Under the pieces are notes generated by a model. It worked only from the letters and a program-made list of their open reading frames with translations, was not told the DNA's origin and ran no database searches. Below, one piece after another: positions 14,860-23,230 of a DNA stretch of 38,540 nt (the first letter of the stretch is position 1; each line of letters begins with the position of its first letter). The position numbers and the translations under genes were made by a program. Origin of the DNA: Bacillus sp. J33 (GTDB lineage Bacteria; Bacillota; Bacilli; Bacillales; Cytobacillaceae); the NCBI RefSeq assembly GCF_000518885.1, contig NZ_JAEL01000004.1, positions 1-38,540 on the forward strand, written 5' to 3'.

Positions 14860-14918
14860 TCATTGAAGTTCAAATTTAAAGATTTTTTATTGGGTTAGGG
14901 GTAAAGGAGGATGCTGGT

Positions 14919-15563
14919 ATGCTGATTCGCCATCAGATGGTGGAGAAAAGAGACGTCCGTTTCTGTGATGAAACCTTTAATTTGGAAAAGGCACTGCAGT
15001 TTTTAAATGAAACAGGTTATCGATGTGTTCCAATTCTGGATCGGACACATACAAAGTTTGTCGGAAATATTTACAAAGTTGATATTTTAGAATATAAAGA
15101 GGATCATTCATTGAATGACCCCATTACGGTGCTGGCCACCGACCAGGAGACTGTGATAGAAGAAAATGACTCTTTTATGAAGGCCTTCTTTACACTAAAA
15201 AGATACCCTTATTTGCCTGTCGTCAATCAAAATGATCAGTTTGTCGGCCTGCTGACGCATGCTGCCGTACTGGAGCTGCTGGAAGAGGCGTGGGGATTGA
15301 ACCGGGGCAGCTATACCCTTACATTAGGAAGCTACGGAACGCAAGGAACACTGAAAAAGATGACCAGTATCATCAGCAAGTATAGCGATATTCAAGGCGT
15401 CATCTCACTGGATTCCTCCAGCTCCCATGTCAGCCTAATCCGCAGGGTTCTTTTCACACTGCCAAAGGATACATCCAAGCAAACCCTGGATAAAATTAAA
15501 AAGGAAATGGACGAAAATGGCTTCCGGGTTATCGGGGTTGAATGCCATGATGGGAAATGCTAA
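14919..15563 (+). CDS. cbpA: CbpA-like cyclic-di-AMP receptor (CBS-CBS-ACT)
   Basis: A 214-residue protein with two CBS motifs (about 1-62 and 63-125) and a C-terminal ACT-like domain (about 132-208). The first CBS repeat holds T-G-Y-R-C-V-P-I-L-D and F-V-G-N-I-Y; the second holds Y-P-Y-L-P-V-V and F-V-G-L-L-T. This order and length match the c-di-AMP-binding protein CbpA known from Listeria; the shorter DarB/CbpB lacks the ACT part. Such receptors adjust metabolism and potassium balance to c-di-AMP. GGAGG lies eight bases before the ATG. Single gene with its own terminator. Confidence 0.82.
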   Translation: MLIRHQMVEKRDVRFCDETFNLEKALQFLNETGYRCVPILDRTHTKFVGNIYKVDILEYKEDHSLNDPITVLATDQETVIEENDSFMKAFFTLKRYPYLPVVNQNDQFVGLLTHAAVLELLEEAWGLNRGSYTLTLGSYGTQGTLKKMTSIISKYSDIQGVISLDSSSSHVSLIRRVLFTLPKDTSKQTLDKIKKEMDENGFRVIGVECHDGKC

Positions 15564-15581
15564 TCTGCTTTGAAATAGACT

Positions 15582-15613
15582 ATAGCCGCTCCAATTTTGG
15601 GCGGCTTTTTTGC
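15582..15613 (+). terminator. Terminator of cbpA
   Basis: AGCCGC-TCC and GG-GCGGCT stem, AATTTT loop, then TTTTTT. Confidence 0.88.
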
Positions 15614-15669
15614 TTAACGGTTATTGCGATGTATAAACTCCTGGTATCCATAAATAACGGTGAAAATAA

Positions 15670-16878
15670 TTAAACTGCAGAATCCAGTCTAAATGTCCCT
15701 TCCATTTTCTTCACAATTTCTTTCCCGATTTCAATAGACGCCGTTGCTGCTGGGGATGGTGCATTTAAGACATGTATGGAGCGTTTGCTTGGCACAATGA
15801 AAAAGTCATCTACCAGGGAGCCATCGTCCTTTAATGCTTGAGCTCTTACGCCTGCAGGACCGGGTACAATATCGTCTTTTTGGATATCAGGCATTAGTTT
15901 TTGAACATTTTTCATAAATAGTTCTTTGGAAGCAGAGCGGACCATCTCATCCACTCCCTCTTTTATATACTTGCTTGCAAGCTTCCAAAAGCCTTTATAT
16001 GAAATAACCTCCATCAGGTCTGCCAAATTGATATCTGTCTTTTTGTAGCCCTCACGTTTAAAGCTTAGGACCGCATTTGGACCAACATCGATTGATCCAT
16101 TAATCATTCGTGTAAAATGAACGCCAAGGAATGGAAAGTTGGGATTTGGCACAGGGTAGATCAAGTTTTTGACCAGGCTGCTTTTCTCTGGCTTCAGCAT
16201 GTAATACTCGCCCCTGAAAGGGACAATTTTCACATCCGTTTTTAATTTGGCAAACTTGGCAATCCGGTCTGAATGCAGTCCGCCGCAGTTAATATAGCAG
16301 GATCCTCTTATTTCGCCCTTGCTTGTTCCTACAATCACTTCCTTTGCCGTTTCATCTATAGATAATACTTTATGATTCAGCAGAATGTCCCCGCCTTTTT
16401 CCATAATAATCTCAGCCATTTTTTCGGAAACCTGCTTATAATTCACAATGCCCGCCATTGGAACATGAATGGCTTTTTTGCCATTCACATGCGGTTCAAT
16501 TTCATGCAGTTCGCTTTTATCAATCATCCGGATCCCCAGACCGTTTTCAAGTCCTCGCTGATATAAATTTTCCAAAAGCGGAAGCTCAAAATCCTCGCTG
16601 GCTACAATCACTTTTCCGCAAATATCCACTTCAAGCCCATGTTCCCGGCAAAACTTTGTCATGGATTCACTGCCTTTTTTCGCAAGCCTTGCTTTATAGC
16701 TTCCAGGCTTATAGTAAATCCCCGAGTGGATGACCCCGCTGTTATGGCCTGTTTGATGAGCTGCAACATAGCTTTCCTTTTCGAGGATCGCTACCTTAGC
16801 TGCCGGAAACCGGTTCAGCAGCTCCATCCCTGTTGATAGGCCGACAATCCCCCCGCCAATAATAATGTAATCATACAT
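15670..16878 (-). CDS. lhgO: L-2-hydroxyglutarate oxidase
   Basis: A 402-residue FAD-dependent oxidase of the DAO family. The dinucleotide motif I-I-G-G-G-I-V-G-L-S is at residues 6-15. The family signature Q-T-G-H-N-S-G-V-I-H-S-G-I-Y-Y near residues 42-56 marks LhgO/L2HGDH, and the C-terminus has P-G-P-A-G-V-R-A-Q-A. It oxidises L-2-hydroxyglutarate to 2-oxoglutarate and passes electrons to quinone at the membrane. It is the last gene of the operon with the TRAP transporter and the FadR-type regulator. GGAGG precedes the ATG closely, with AAAGGG as an alternative. Confidence 0.9.
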   Translation of the reverse strand: MYDYIIIGGGIVGLSTGMELLNRFPAAKVAILEKESYVAAHQTGHNSGVIHSGIYYKPGSYKARLAKKGSESMTKFCREHGLEVDICGKVIVASEDFELPLLENLYQRGLENGLGIRMIDKSELHEIEPHVNGKKAIHVPMAGIVNYKQVSEKMAEIIMEKGGDILLNHKVLSIDETAKEVIVGTSKGEIRGSCYINCGGLHSDRIAKFAKLKTDVKIVPFRGEYYMLKPEKSSLVKNLIYPVPNPNFPFLGVHFTRMINGSIDVGPNAVLSFKREGYKKTDINLADLMEVISYKGFWKLASKYIKEGVDEMVRSASKELFMKNVQKLMPDIQKDDIVPGPAGVRAQALKDDGSLVDDFFIVPSKRSIHVLNAPSPAATASIEIGKEIVKKMEGTFRLDSAV

Positions 16879-16962
16879 GATCCTCCACCCTTTCTATTTC
16901 TTTAAGGCTCTTTTTTTAAAATAGTGGTTTTATTTTAAGCTGGCCAACAACTTGTTCCGTGA

Positions 16963-17682
16963 TTACAGCGGCACCTTATTTCCGTTCGCTTCGTTTACTT
17001 TCAATTTTTTTCTCACATTTTTAAGATGAATATTCATAGCGTCTGCAGCCGCAATTTCATCCCGTTCCCTGATGGCTGAGAAAATACTCATATGTTCCTG
17101 AAAAACTTGTTCCCGCTTTTCCGGCAGCCCCACGTTTTTCTGAAGTGAAAAAGAGATGGCTTTTCGATATAGATCATCAATGTTTTCCATCACTTGTATC
17201 ATGAATCTGTTTTTAGTGGCACCTATCAGGTGTTTGTGAAAATTAACGTCTGCCTGATCTCCTACTGCTTCCGGATTCGTCAGCGTAATCTCGAATTGAT
17301 CCAGCGCCTGTTTCATTTTTTTCAAATCAGCCTCATCACGACGTAAGGCAGCAATAGCTGCGGCCTGTGTCTCCATTGCGATCCGCATTTCCAGAAGCTC
17401 AAAAACCTGATCCACTGGAATTAATTCAATCGCTAAAGATTCAAGCATTTCTGCCATATTAACCTCTTTGACAAAGCTGCGGCCGCCTTGCCTTGATTCA
17501 ATAATTCCGCTGGCAGATAAAACACTCAATGCTTCCCGAACAGGCGCACGGCTGACGCCAAACAGTTTGGCGAGTTCATTCTCGGATGGCATTGGCTGAT
17601 TTTGCGGGAACTTGCCTTCCTTTATCATTTCTTTAAGCTGGTCCAGCACTTGAGCCGATATTTTTTTACGTTCAATTTTCAT
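16963..17682 (-). CDS. GntR/FadR-family regulator, likely 2-hydroxyglutarate-responsive
   Basis: A 239-residue protein. A winged helix-turn-helix (residues 1-70; P-S-E-N-E-L-A-K-L-F-G-V-S-R-A-P-V-R-E-A-L) is followed by an all-helical FCD ligand domain (about 78-225; N-F-H-K-H-L supplies a likely metal ligand). LhgR and CsiR, which control lhgO in other bacteria, are of the same family. By context this one should repress its own operon until the substrate appears. The frame is open 28 codons further upstream inside the TRAP gene; AAGGAG at the TRAP stop supports the start at 17682. Confidence 0.87.
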   Translation of the reverse strand: MKIERKKISAQVLDQLKEMIKEGKFPQNQPMPSENELAKLFGVSRAPVREALSVLSASGIIESRQGGRSFVKEVNMAEMLESLAIELIPVDQVFELLEMRIAMETQAAAIAALRRDEADLKKMKQALDQFEITLTNPEAVGDQADVNFHKHLIGATKNRFMIQVMENIDDLYRKAISFSLQKNVGLPEKREQVFQEHMSIFSAIRERDEIAAADAMNIHLKNVRKKLKVNEANGNKVPL

Positions 17683-17696
17683 TGGCTTGCAGCTCC

Positions 17697-19661
17697 TTAT
17701 ATAGTGATTTCGACTGAACTGCTTTTCTTTACTCTTATGATATGGAAGAAAATTGCAAACACACAAAGCACAAGCCCTGCGATATCCGTCATCATGCCTG
17801 GTTTAATCAGCATTAGAGCTCCTGCAATCATCAATACTCTTTCGGCAATGGTCAGTTTTGCATTTAAGTAGTTTCCAAGTGCAGATGCCAGAGCATAAAT
17901 TCCAAGGGTACTTGTGACTAAAACCAGCGCTACAGATGCAAAAGATAAGCTTTCCCCCTCTGCAGGCTGCAGAAGCATATTTGGATTATACGCAATCATG
18001 AATGGAATAATAAAACCCGGCAGTGAGATTCTAAGAGCTTCCCATGACGTTTTCATTGCATTGGCACCGGCCAATCCAGCAGCGGTATAGGAGGCTAAAG
18101 CTACCGGAGGGGTGATATTGGATAATGCCCCGAACCAGAACACAAAGAAATGTGCTGCGACCGGATTAACGCCTGCCTCAATCAGGGCTGGTGCAGCTGT
18201 AACAGCAACCACAATATAAAGCGCTGTTGATGGAAGCCCCATACTTAACACAATGCAAGTGATCATAACAACGATTAAAATAAGCCACAGATTTCCGCCT
18301 GTTAATTCAACAATATTATAAGCCAGTGTAGAGCCAATACCAGTCATGGTTACGACACAAATAATGATTCCGATGGCAGCACAGGCTATCCCTACTTGTA
18401 TGGTTCCTTTTCCGCCCTCAATAAATGCTTCGATTGTTTTTGAGATGGTAATTCTTGAAGATTTGTCTTTTGCCAGCCAGCTCGCTAAAATAACAGACCC
18501 GATTCCGGCAAAACCGGCAAATAGGGCTGTTTTCCCCATTAATAATGTTGTGATGACAACGATAATCGGAATAAGCAGAACGCCGCGCTCCTTTAGGATC
18601 TGAACAACATTTGGAATGTTTTCCCTGCTGATTCCTTTTAAGCCTTGTTTTTTCGCTTCAATATCAATGGCAAAAATCAGCGCGATATAATAGAGAAAAC
18701 TTGGAATGATCGCTGCCAAAATGACAGTTGTATACGAGATTCCAAGAAAACCGGCCATGATGAATGCGGCAGCCCCCATAATCGGAGGCATAATCATACC
18801 GCCAGTTGAAGCAGCTGCTTCAACAGCCCCTGCAAATTTAGGCTTTAAGCCAATAGACTTCATCAAAGGAATGGTGAAGGCACCCGTTGTAGCTACGTTG
18901 GCAACTGCACTTCCGCTTAAAGAACCTGTTAATGCACTTGAAATAACAGCTACCTGTGCAGGACCTCCCCGTTTTCTTCCTGCAATCGCCAGCGCCAAAT
19001 CATTGAATAGCTGTGTTGCACCGCTGACTGACAGGAAAGCTCCAAATAGGACGAACATAACAATGAAAGTAGAAGCGGTCGAAAGGGTCAGCCCCAAGAC
19101 ACCTTCTGTTGTCATATATAGACGATATAAAAGGCGTTCCAATGAAAAACCGGCATGGCCGAAAATCCATGGGAAGTACGTTCCGAACAAAGCATACACG
19201 ATCGCTCCCCCGCAAAGGATTGGAATAAAGATTCCCACTGCTCTTCGCGAAGCCTCCAATAACACAATAATCGTAATCGCTCCAAATATGTAGTCAATCA
19301 TAATTGGCTGGGAGCCTCTGTCCACATGAATGGCTGTATAATTTAATAGCAAATAGCCAAGACCGGCAATGGAAAGGGCAGCAAATATATAATCTGGGAT
19401 GGTAATTCGATTCTGATCAGAAGATTGCCCGGCAGGATAAAGGATAAAAGTCATAACCAGCAGGAAACCCAGGAAAATCAGGTTTCTATAAATCTCTTGA
19501 ATATTGGATAATCCGTTTGAATAGATGGCAAAAACAGAAAACATCACAGCGATAACGGCAGCTGCTTTTTTATATGGGCCGTTCAGCAAGCGCATGCCGC
19601 CGCCCGCTTCCTTATCCAAATCAGCTGGTTTGATTACATGTTCACTAGATGGCTTTGTCAT
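17697..19661 (-). CDS. TRAP transporter fused permease (TAXI type)
   Basis: A 654-residue membrane protein with about 16-18 helices, combining the small DctQ-like part (N-terminal third) and the large DctM-like part. The hallmarks G-S-L-S-G-S-A-V-A-N-V-A-T-T-G (about 248-262), A-A-S-T-G-G-M-I-M-P-P-I-M-G-A-A and G-L-P-S-T-A-L-Y are all present. It imports organic acids with the sodium or proton gradient using the TAXI receptor encoded 14 bases upstream. A Gram-positive host has no periplasm, so the receptor must be membrane-tethered. The substrate is inferred as 2-hydroxyglutarate or a close relative from the lhgO link. Confidence 0.9.
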   Translation of the reverse strand: MTKPSSEHVIKPADLDKEAGGGMRLLNGPYKKAAAVIAVMFSVFAIYSNGLSNIQEIYRNLIFLGFLLVMTFILYPAGQSSDQNRITIPDYIFAALSIAGLGYLLLNYTAIHVDRGSQPIMIDYIFGAITIIVLLEASRRAVGIFIPILCGGAIVYALFGTYFPWIFGHAGFSLERLLYRLYMTTEGVLGLTLSTASTFIVMFVLFGAFLSVSGATQLFNDLALAIAGRKRGGPAQVAVISSALTGSLSGSAVANVATTGAFTIPLMKSIGLKPKFAGAVEAAASTGGMIMPPIMGAAAFIMAGFLGISYTTVILAAIIPSFLYYIALIFAIDIEAKKQGLKGISRENIPNVVQILKERGVLLIPIIVVITTLLMGKTALFAGFAGIGSVILASWLAKDKSSRITISKTIEAFIEGGKGTIQVGIACAAIGIIICVVTMTGIGSTLAYNIVELTGGNLWLILIVVMITCIVLSMGLPSTALYIVVAVTAAPALIEAGVNPVAAHFFVFWFGALSNITPPVALASYTAAGLAGANAMKTSWEALRISLPGFIIPFMIAYNPNMLLQPAEGESLSFASVALVLVTSTLGIYALASALGNYLNAKLTIAERVLMIAGALMLIKPGMMTDIAGLVLCVFAIFFHIIRVKKSSSVEITI

Positions 19662-19674
19662 AGTATACCCTCCT

Positions 19675-20691
19675 TTATTTCGCTTCCGGCGGTATTAGGT
19701 TTTCCGGTATATCCAAACCGGCTTCTTTAAAATACTTATAGGCCCCTGCATGCAATGGAACGGATACTCCATCCAAGGCAGTCTCCAAAGTCATTTCTTT
19801 GGCGGAGCTGTGCACTTCATACATTTCATCCAGGTTTTCATAAAGTGTTTTTGTCAGAATGTAGATGGTTTCTTCATCCATTTCTTTTGTAGTCGATAAT
19901 AAATTCGGCTGGGCAATGGTGTTGATATCCTTATCTACGCGCGGATATGTGCCTGCTGGAATGACATAGCGGTACCAGCTGTCCGAAATAGCATTGATGC
20001 TATCTAATTGTTCATCAGTCACCTCTAAAATGGATGCTTTTATATTACTTGCATACATATCCGTTACAGCTGAAATCGGAATACCGGCAGGAAGCGAACC
20101 TCCGTCCAGTCTTCCATCTCTCATCGCTGAAACGGTATCACTATAGCCTAGGTATTCTGGAGAAATATCCTTTTTCGTTAGTCCAAGCCCCTCCATCATG
20201 ACAACAGTTGATTGTTCTGTTCCGCTTGCCTGCGGGCCGACCGAGAAACCTGTTCCCTTAATATCATCAATCGTGCCTGTTTTCACTTTGTCATTCATAA
20301 GGACAAAATGCTCCACGTTTGGCCAGAGCATGGAAATCGTACGGAGATCCTCGTAGCGCTTCCCTTCGAAGGAACCGTTTCCGGCATATGCCTGGGATGA
20401 AATCAGCCCTTGCAGAATTGCCAGCTGAGCTTCCCCTTCACGAAGGAGCTCAATGTTTTCAATAGAACCGGCAGATGACTGACCGCTCGCTTGGATTTTT
20501 TTATCTTTTAAATGACTGCTCCATACATTGGCCATTCCTACTCCGATTGGATAATATGTACCTCCTGTTGATGCAGTAGCGACAGAAACAAATTTTTTGT
20601 CTTTGTTTTCTGCAGCAGTACGCACTCCAATAATCGCAATAAACACTAATGTAAAAATGGATATAATAATCTTCCACTTTTTTTGCAGCAT
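19675..20691 (-). CDS. TAXI-family TRAP transporter solute receptor
   Basis: A 338-residue extracytoplasmic receptor. An N-terminal hydrophobic segment (about 6-24) serves as signal or anchor; there is no lipobox cysteine, so tethering may be by an uncleaved signal peptide. The TAXI domain follows: A-T-A-S-T-G-G-T-Y-Y-P-I-G near residues 38-50 and S-V-G-P-Q-A-S-G-T-E near 149-158. It captures the solute for the fused permease. First gene of the operon, with GAGGAGGAAGG just before the ATG. Confidence 0.9.
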   Translation of the reverse strand: MLQKKWKIIISIFTLVFIAIIGVRTAAENKDKKFVSVATASTGGTYYPIGVGMANVWSSHLKDKKIQASGQSSAGSIENIELLREGEAQLAILQGLISSQAYAGNGSFEGKRYEDLRTISMLWPNVEHFVLMNDKVKTGTIDDIKGTGFSVGPQASGTEQSTVVMMEGLGLTKKDISPEYLGYSDTVSAMRDGRLDGGSLPAGIPISAVTDMYASNIKASILEVTDEQLDSINAISDSWYRYVIPAGTYPRVDKDINTIAQPNLLSTTKEMDEETIYILTKTLYENLDEMYEVHSSAKEMTLETALDGVSVPLHAGAYKYFKEAGLDIPENLIPPEAK

Positions 20692-20733
20692 AGACCTTCC
20701 TCCTCTTCCGATGAATGTAAGCGGTTTTTTGAA

Positions 20734-20746
20734 CTTGTATTACAAG
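20734..20746. promoter_or_regulatory. FadR-type operator
   Basis: CTTGTA-T-TACAAG is a perfect 13-bp dyad and fits the T-N-G-T-N3-A-C-N-A consensus of GntR/FadR-subfamily regulators. It directly follows the -10 box of the operon promoter, so a bound repressor would block transcription. The likely ligand-responsive protein is encoded by the third gene of the same operon. Confidence 0.6.
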
Positions 20747-20774
20747 CATACAACATTATGGATTTATAATTCAA
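20745..20774 (-). promoter_or_regulatory. Promoter of the TRAP-lhgO operon
   Basis: Minus strand: TTGAAT (20774-20769), an 18-bp spacer, TATGCT (20750-20745). Start of transcription would fall inside the TTGTATTACAA operator. A partial CcpA-type site (TGTAAGCGGTTTTT, 20716-20729, last two bases off consensus) lies just downstream. Confidence 0.5.
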
Positions 20775-20909
20775 TGAAAATTCTAATTTTTTGTTTTATT
20801 ATGCAAAGTCGGAGGATAAATTCATTATTATTTCATGCTTATTTACATTTATTTCTTTCCCTTGTATAAGATTTTAAGAAAAATAGATATTTGCAAAATT
20901 TGGTATAAA

Positions 20910-20943
20910 AAAGACCATTTTCCCAAATAAGAAAATGGTCTTT
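20910..20943. terminator. Strong terminator of the GNAT gene
   Basis: AAAGACCATTTTC and its exact complement flank an 8-base loop, followed on the minus strand by TTTTTT. Confidence 0.9.
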
Positions 20944-20946
20944 CAT

Positions 20947-21441
20947 TTAAAGCAGCTTCCCCATATAATACTCATCCACAAACTCGCCGTTGATCAAGAG
21001 GGATCGTTTTTTAATGCCTTCGATTTGAAATCCGGCTTTTTTGTATAGAGCCAAACCAGCTTCGTTTTTAACAACGGTTGTTAGTTCAAGGCGGCGGATG
21101 TTCTGGTTAAAGGCCCATCTGTTCAGTTCCTCAAAAAGCTTGGTGCCCACTCCTTGCCCCCTGTGTCCCCTGGCTATGCCCACAACCAGATAGGCAGAAT
21201 GGCTGTTTCTTCTTGCAGAGCCGCCCATAGCCATTAGAAAGCCAATCAATCGGCTATCCTTCTCCGCTACGATGATGGTTGAATGATCTTCTTTTTTGAT
21301 TGCTTCGATTCGTTTCTGTTGCGCCTCCGGTGTCGTCCTTCTTTCGCCAGGTTCGAAAAGCATATATTCTGACTCGCTTTCCACCTGGTTGATCAGGTTG
21401 GCCAGGGCCTCGGCGTCGGATGGTTTTATGTGCCGAATCAT
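20947..21441 (-). CDS. GNAT family N-acetyltransferase (RimI/SpeG-like)
   Basis: A 164-residue GNAT enzyme. V-V-G-I-A-R-G-H-R-G-Q-G-V-G-T-K-L-F (about 86-103) binds acetyl-CoA; L-E-L-T-T-V-V-K-N-E-A-G-L-A-L-Y-K-K-A-G-F near 117-137 is the C-terminal core. The pattern resembles the ribosomal-protein or polyamine acetyltransferase branches; the substrate is not determinable. AAGGGG lies nine bases before the ATG. The MazG-like gene ends 18 bases upstream, so the two probably form one transcript. Confidence 0.85.
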   Translation of the reverse strand: MIRHIKPSDAEALANLINQVESESEYMLFEPGERRTTPEAQQKRIEAIKKEDHSTIIVAEKDSRLIGFLMAMGGSARRNSHSAYLVVGIARGHRGQGVGTKLFEELNRWAFNQNIRRLELTTVVKNEAGLALYKKAGFQIEGIKKRSLLINGEFVDEYYMGKLL

Positions 21442-21459
21442 AAGATTGTCCCCTTTCTC

Positions 21460-21843
21460 TTACTTTTTTACTAGACTTCCATCCTTATTCTTCCGGTTCC
21501 TTACTTCCTCCATCTTCCCATAAAAACTTTCCTCCATATCAATAGAGAAGAAATTATAGAATTTAATTAAATAAGCGAGGCAGTCTGAGAGCTCCTTTCC
21601 TATATCCTCTTTCAGTTGATCCTTTGCCAATTCAAAGGCTTTTTCTTCATCCATTCCTTCTTTAGTGTACTCATGGACAAGATTGAAAGCTTTCCGAAGC
21701 TCTTCCGCCACCTCTGCCACTTCGGTCGTCAGCAGCAAGTAATTATTCAATAGAGAATCCCGGCTCTCAGCATAATTCTTCTCACTGATCTCCCAGCCCA
21801 TCTCTTTCTGGTAATCTCTCATAAAGTTTTGCAATTCCTTCAT
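21460..21843 (-). CDS. MazG-like nucleotide pyrophosphohydrolase family protein
   Basis: A 127-residue all-helical protein with T-E-V-A-E-V-A-E-E-L-R-K-A (about 39-51) and I-G-K-E-L-S-D-C-L-A-Y-L near residues 80-91. These are the E-x-x-E and E-x-x-D metal-binding pairs of the MazG/dUTPase-like fold that hydrolyses non-canonical NTPs to NMP and pyrophosphate. AGAGGTG lies 7 bases before M-K-E-L-Q-N, which I take as the start instead of the ATG 7 codons upstream. Probably co-transcribed with the downstream GNAT gene. Confidence 0.8.
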   Translation of the reverse strand: MKELQNFMRDYQKEMGWEISEKNYAESRDSLLNNYLLLTTEVAEVAEELRKAFNLVHEYTKEGMDEEKAFELAKDQLKEDIGKELSDCLAYLIKFYNFFSIDMEESFYGKMEEVRNRKNKDGSLVKK

Positions 21844-21919
21844 TAATTCACACCTCTTTTTCAATAATTATCAAAAAACCTGGCAGTCCCGGGGTTTTCG
21901 TTATAATAACTGGCACTCC

Positions 21920-23131
21920 CTACCGTTCAATCGTCCGGGACAATACTGCACCGGCAACCAGTCCCCAAACTGGCGCGCTAATATGGAGAAAGCTGATGCC
22001 TGATAAAGTGACAATGAAGGCGGCGAGTGCGCTTAATCGAAAGCGGTTCCCAGAAAAGCCCATTTGCAGGCTTGAGTGCAGAACACCGATCAGTGCAAAG
22101 CCAGCCAGCAGCGAAACAAAGGCTTCCGGAAGCGATTGGATAAAAGGGACGATTTTCCATGCGAAAATTCCAAAAATAATCGTGATGGCACCAGAAACCA
22201 CCGCACCCATATATCGTTTCTCCCTTGGCCCTGAATCTGGCCCGGCACAAATGGCGCTCATCATTCCTGCGATATTGGCACACTGACCTCCAAAGAAGCT
22301 TGTGACTATTGAGAAAACACCGCTCGATGATACAATTTTTCGAATAGGCGGCTTGAAATCCGCACTTTCAAGCGCCCCTATCCCCGGTGCAGCGTCATTG
22401 CTTAAAATCAGCATGGCCAGCGGCAATGCAATCGTGACCAGTCCCATCCAGGTGAATTCAGGTATCTGTAAAGAAGGAAGGAAATAAGAAATCTCTTTGG
22501 CTGGGGTGAGTTCGGCTGTAAAAAATAAAACCGCAAAGGCTGCAGCGACTGCCGCTAATACCGGCGGGAACTTTTTTACATACCTTGTAAAAAGCAAAAA
22601 ACTGATTAAAGCGGCCCATCCGGCAAGAGGCATTTCCTGTATCGCCGGAACGAGCTGCACCACATAGCCGGCTACGAGCCCGCCCAGCATGGATGCAATC
22701 ACTTCTTTAGGCACCCAGCCAATAATTTTTGTAAATAGGCCCGATATGCCTACCAGAAAGATCAGCACCCCCGACATCACATACCCGCCAATCAATTCCG
22801 GATAAGTATGCTGGGCTGTGACCGTCGCCAAAAAAGCAGCCCCTGTAATCGAATGCCCCCCGGTAATCGGAATCCTATAGAGAAGGGGCATAAGAATGCT
22901 ATATACGCCCCCGAAAAAATAAACAGCAAACATCCAGTTGATTGTCTGCTGGTCAGTAAATCCTCCGGCCGCCGCTGCCTGTAAAATGATAAGGGCCGGC
23001 CCTGTCATGACCAGCGTACTCGCAATAATGCCCGATGAAAGATTTTCACCTGTCAGATCCTTGACCATGGAATGCTTAAGTAATTTTTCCTTTGAATGAT
23101 GCTCTCTGTGCTTCTCCTCCGGCAATCCCAT
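21920..23131 (-). CDS. BenE-like benzoate/H+ symporter family protein
   Basis: A 403-residue carrier with about 12 membrane helices after a charged, His-rich N-terminus (residues 1-25). The motif I-T-G-G-H-S-I-T-G-A-A near residues 89-99 and S-N-D-A-A-P-G-I-G-A-L near 245 fit the BenE family of the NCS2-like fold, as does F-F-G-G-Q-C-A-N-I-A-G. Benzoate or another small acid or base could be the substrate; no catabolic genes are next to it. The ribosome site is modest (GCAGGA). A promoter with consensus -35 lies upstream. Confidence 0.8.
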   Translation of the reverse strand: MGLPEEKHREHHSKEKLLKHSMVKDLTGENLSSGIIASTLVMTGPALIILQAAAAGGFTDQQTINWMFAVYFFGGVYSILMPLLYRIPITGGHSITGAAFLATVTAQHTYPELIGGYVMSGVLIFLVGISGLFTKIIGWVPKEVIASMLGGLVAGYVVQLVPAIQEMPLAGWAALISFLLFTRYVKKFPPVLAAVAAAFAVLFFTAELTPAKEISYFLPSLQIPEFTWMGLVTIALPLAMLILSNDAAPGIGALESADFKPPIRKIVSSSGVFSIVTSFFGGQCANIAGMMSAICAGPDSGPREKRYMGAVVSGAITIIFGIFAWKIVPFIQSLPEAFVSLLAGFALIGVLHSSLQMGFSGNRFRLSALAAFIVTLSGISFLHISAPVWGLVAGAVLSRTIER

Positions 23132-23167
23132 ATTCCTGCCCCCGACCTTCCTTTATTTTTTATTACT

Positions 23168-23196
23168 ATCATGATTTTAAACGAACCAATTGTCAA
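23168..23196 (-). promoter_or_regulatory. Promoter of the BenE-like gene
   Basis: Minus strand TTGACA (23196-23191), a 17-bp spacer, CATGAT (23173-23168). Immediately upstream of the -35, TTTCGTATACGGAA (23201-23214) is a near-perfect dyad centred on CGTATACG, positioned like an activator site. Confidence 0.5.
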
Positions 23197-23230
23197 ACTA
23201 TTTCGTATACGGAAGTACTCTTTAATGGCT

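Noticed and set aside
16904-16945. Another copy of the AAGGCTCTTTT repeat between lhgO and the regulator gene
   Set aside because: Only about a dozen bases match; no second end is present.
20716-20729. CcpA (cre) site before the TAXI receptor gene
   Set aside because: The last two consensus bases are wrong; mentioned under the promoter but not called as a site.
21878-21925. Hairpin repeat of the TGCCAGGCAC type after the BenE-like gene
   Set aside because: The two CTGGCA-containing pieces are in direct, not inverted, orientation, so no stem forms.
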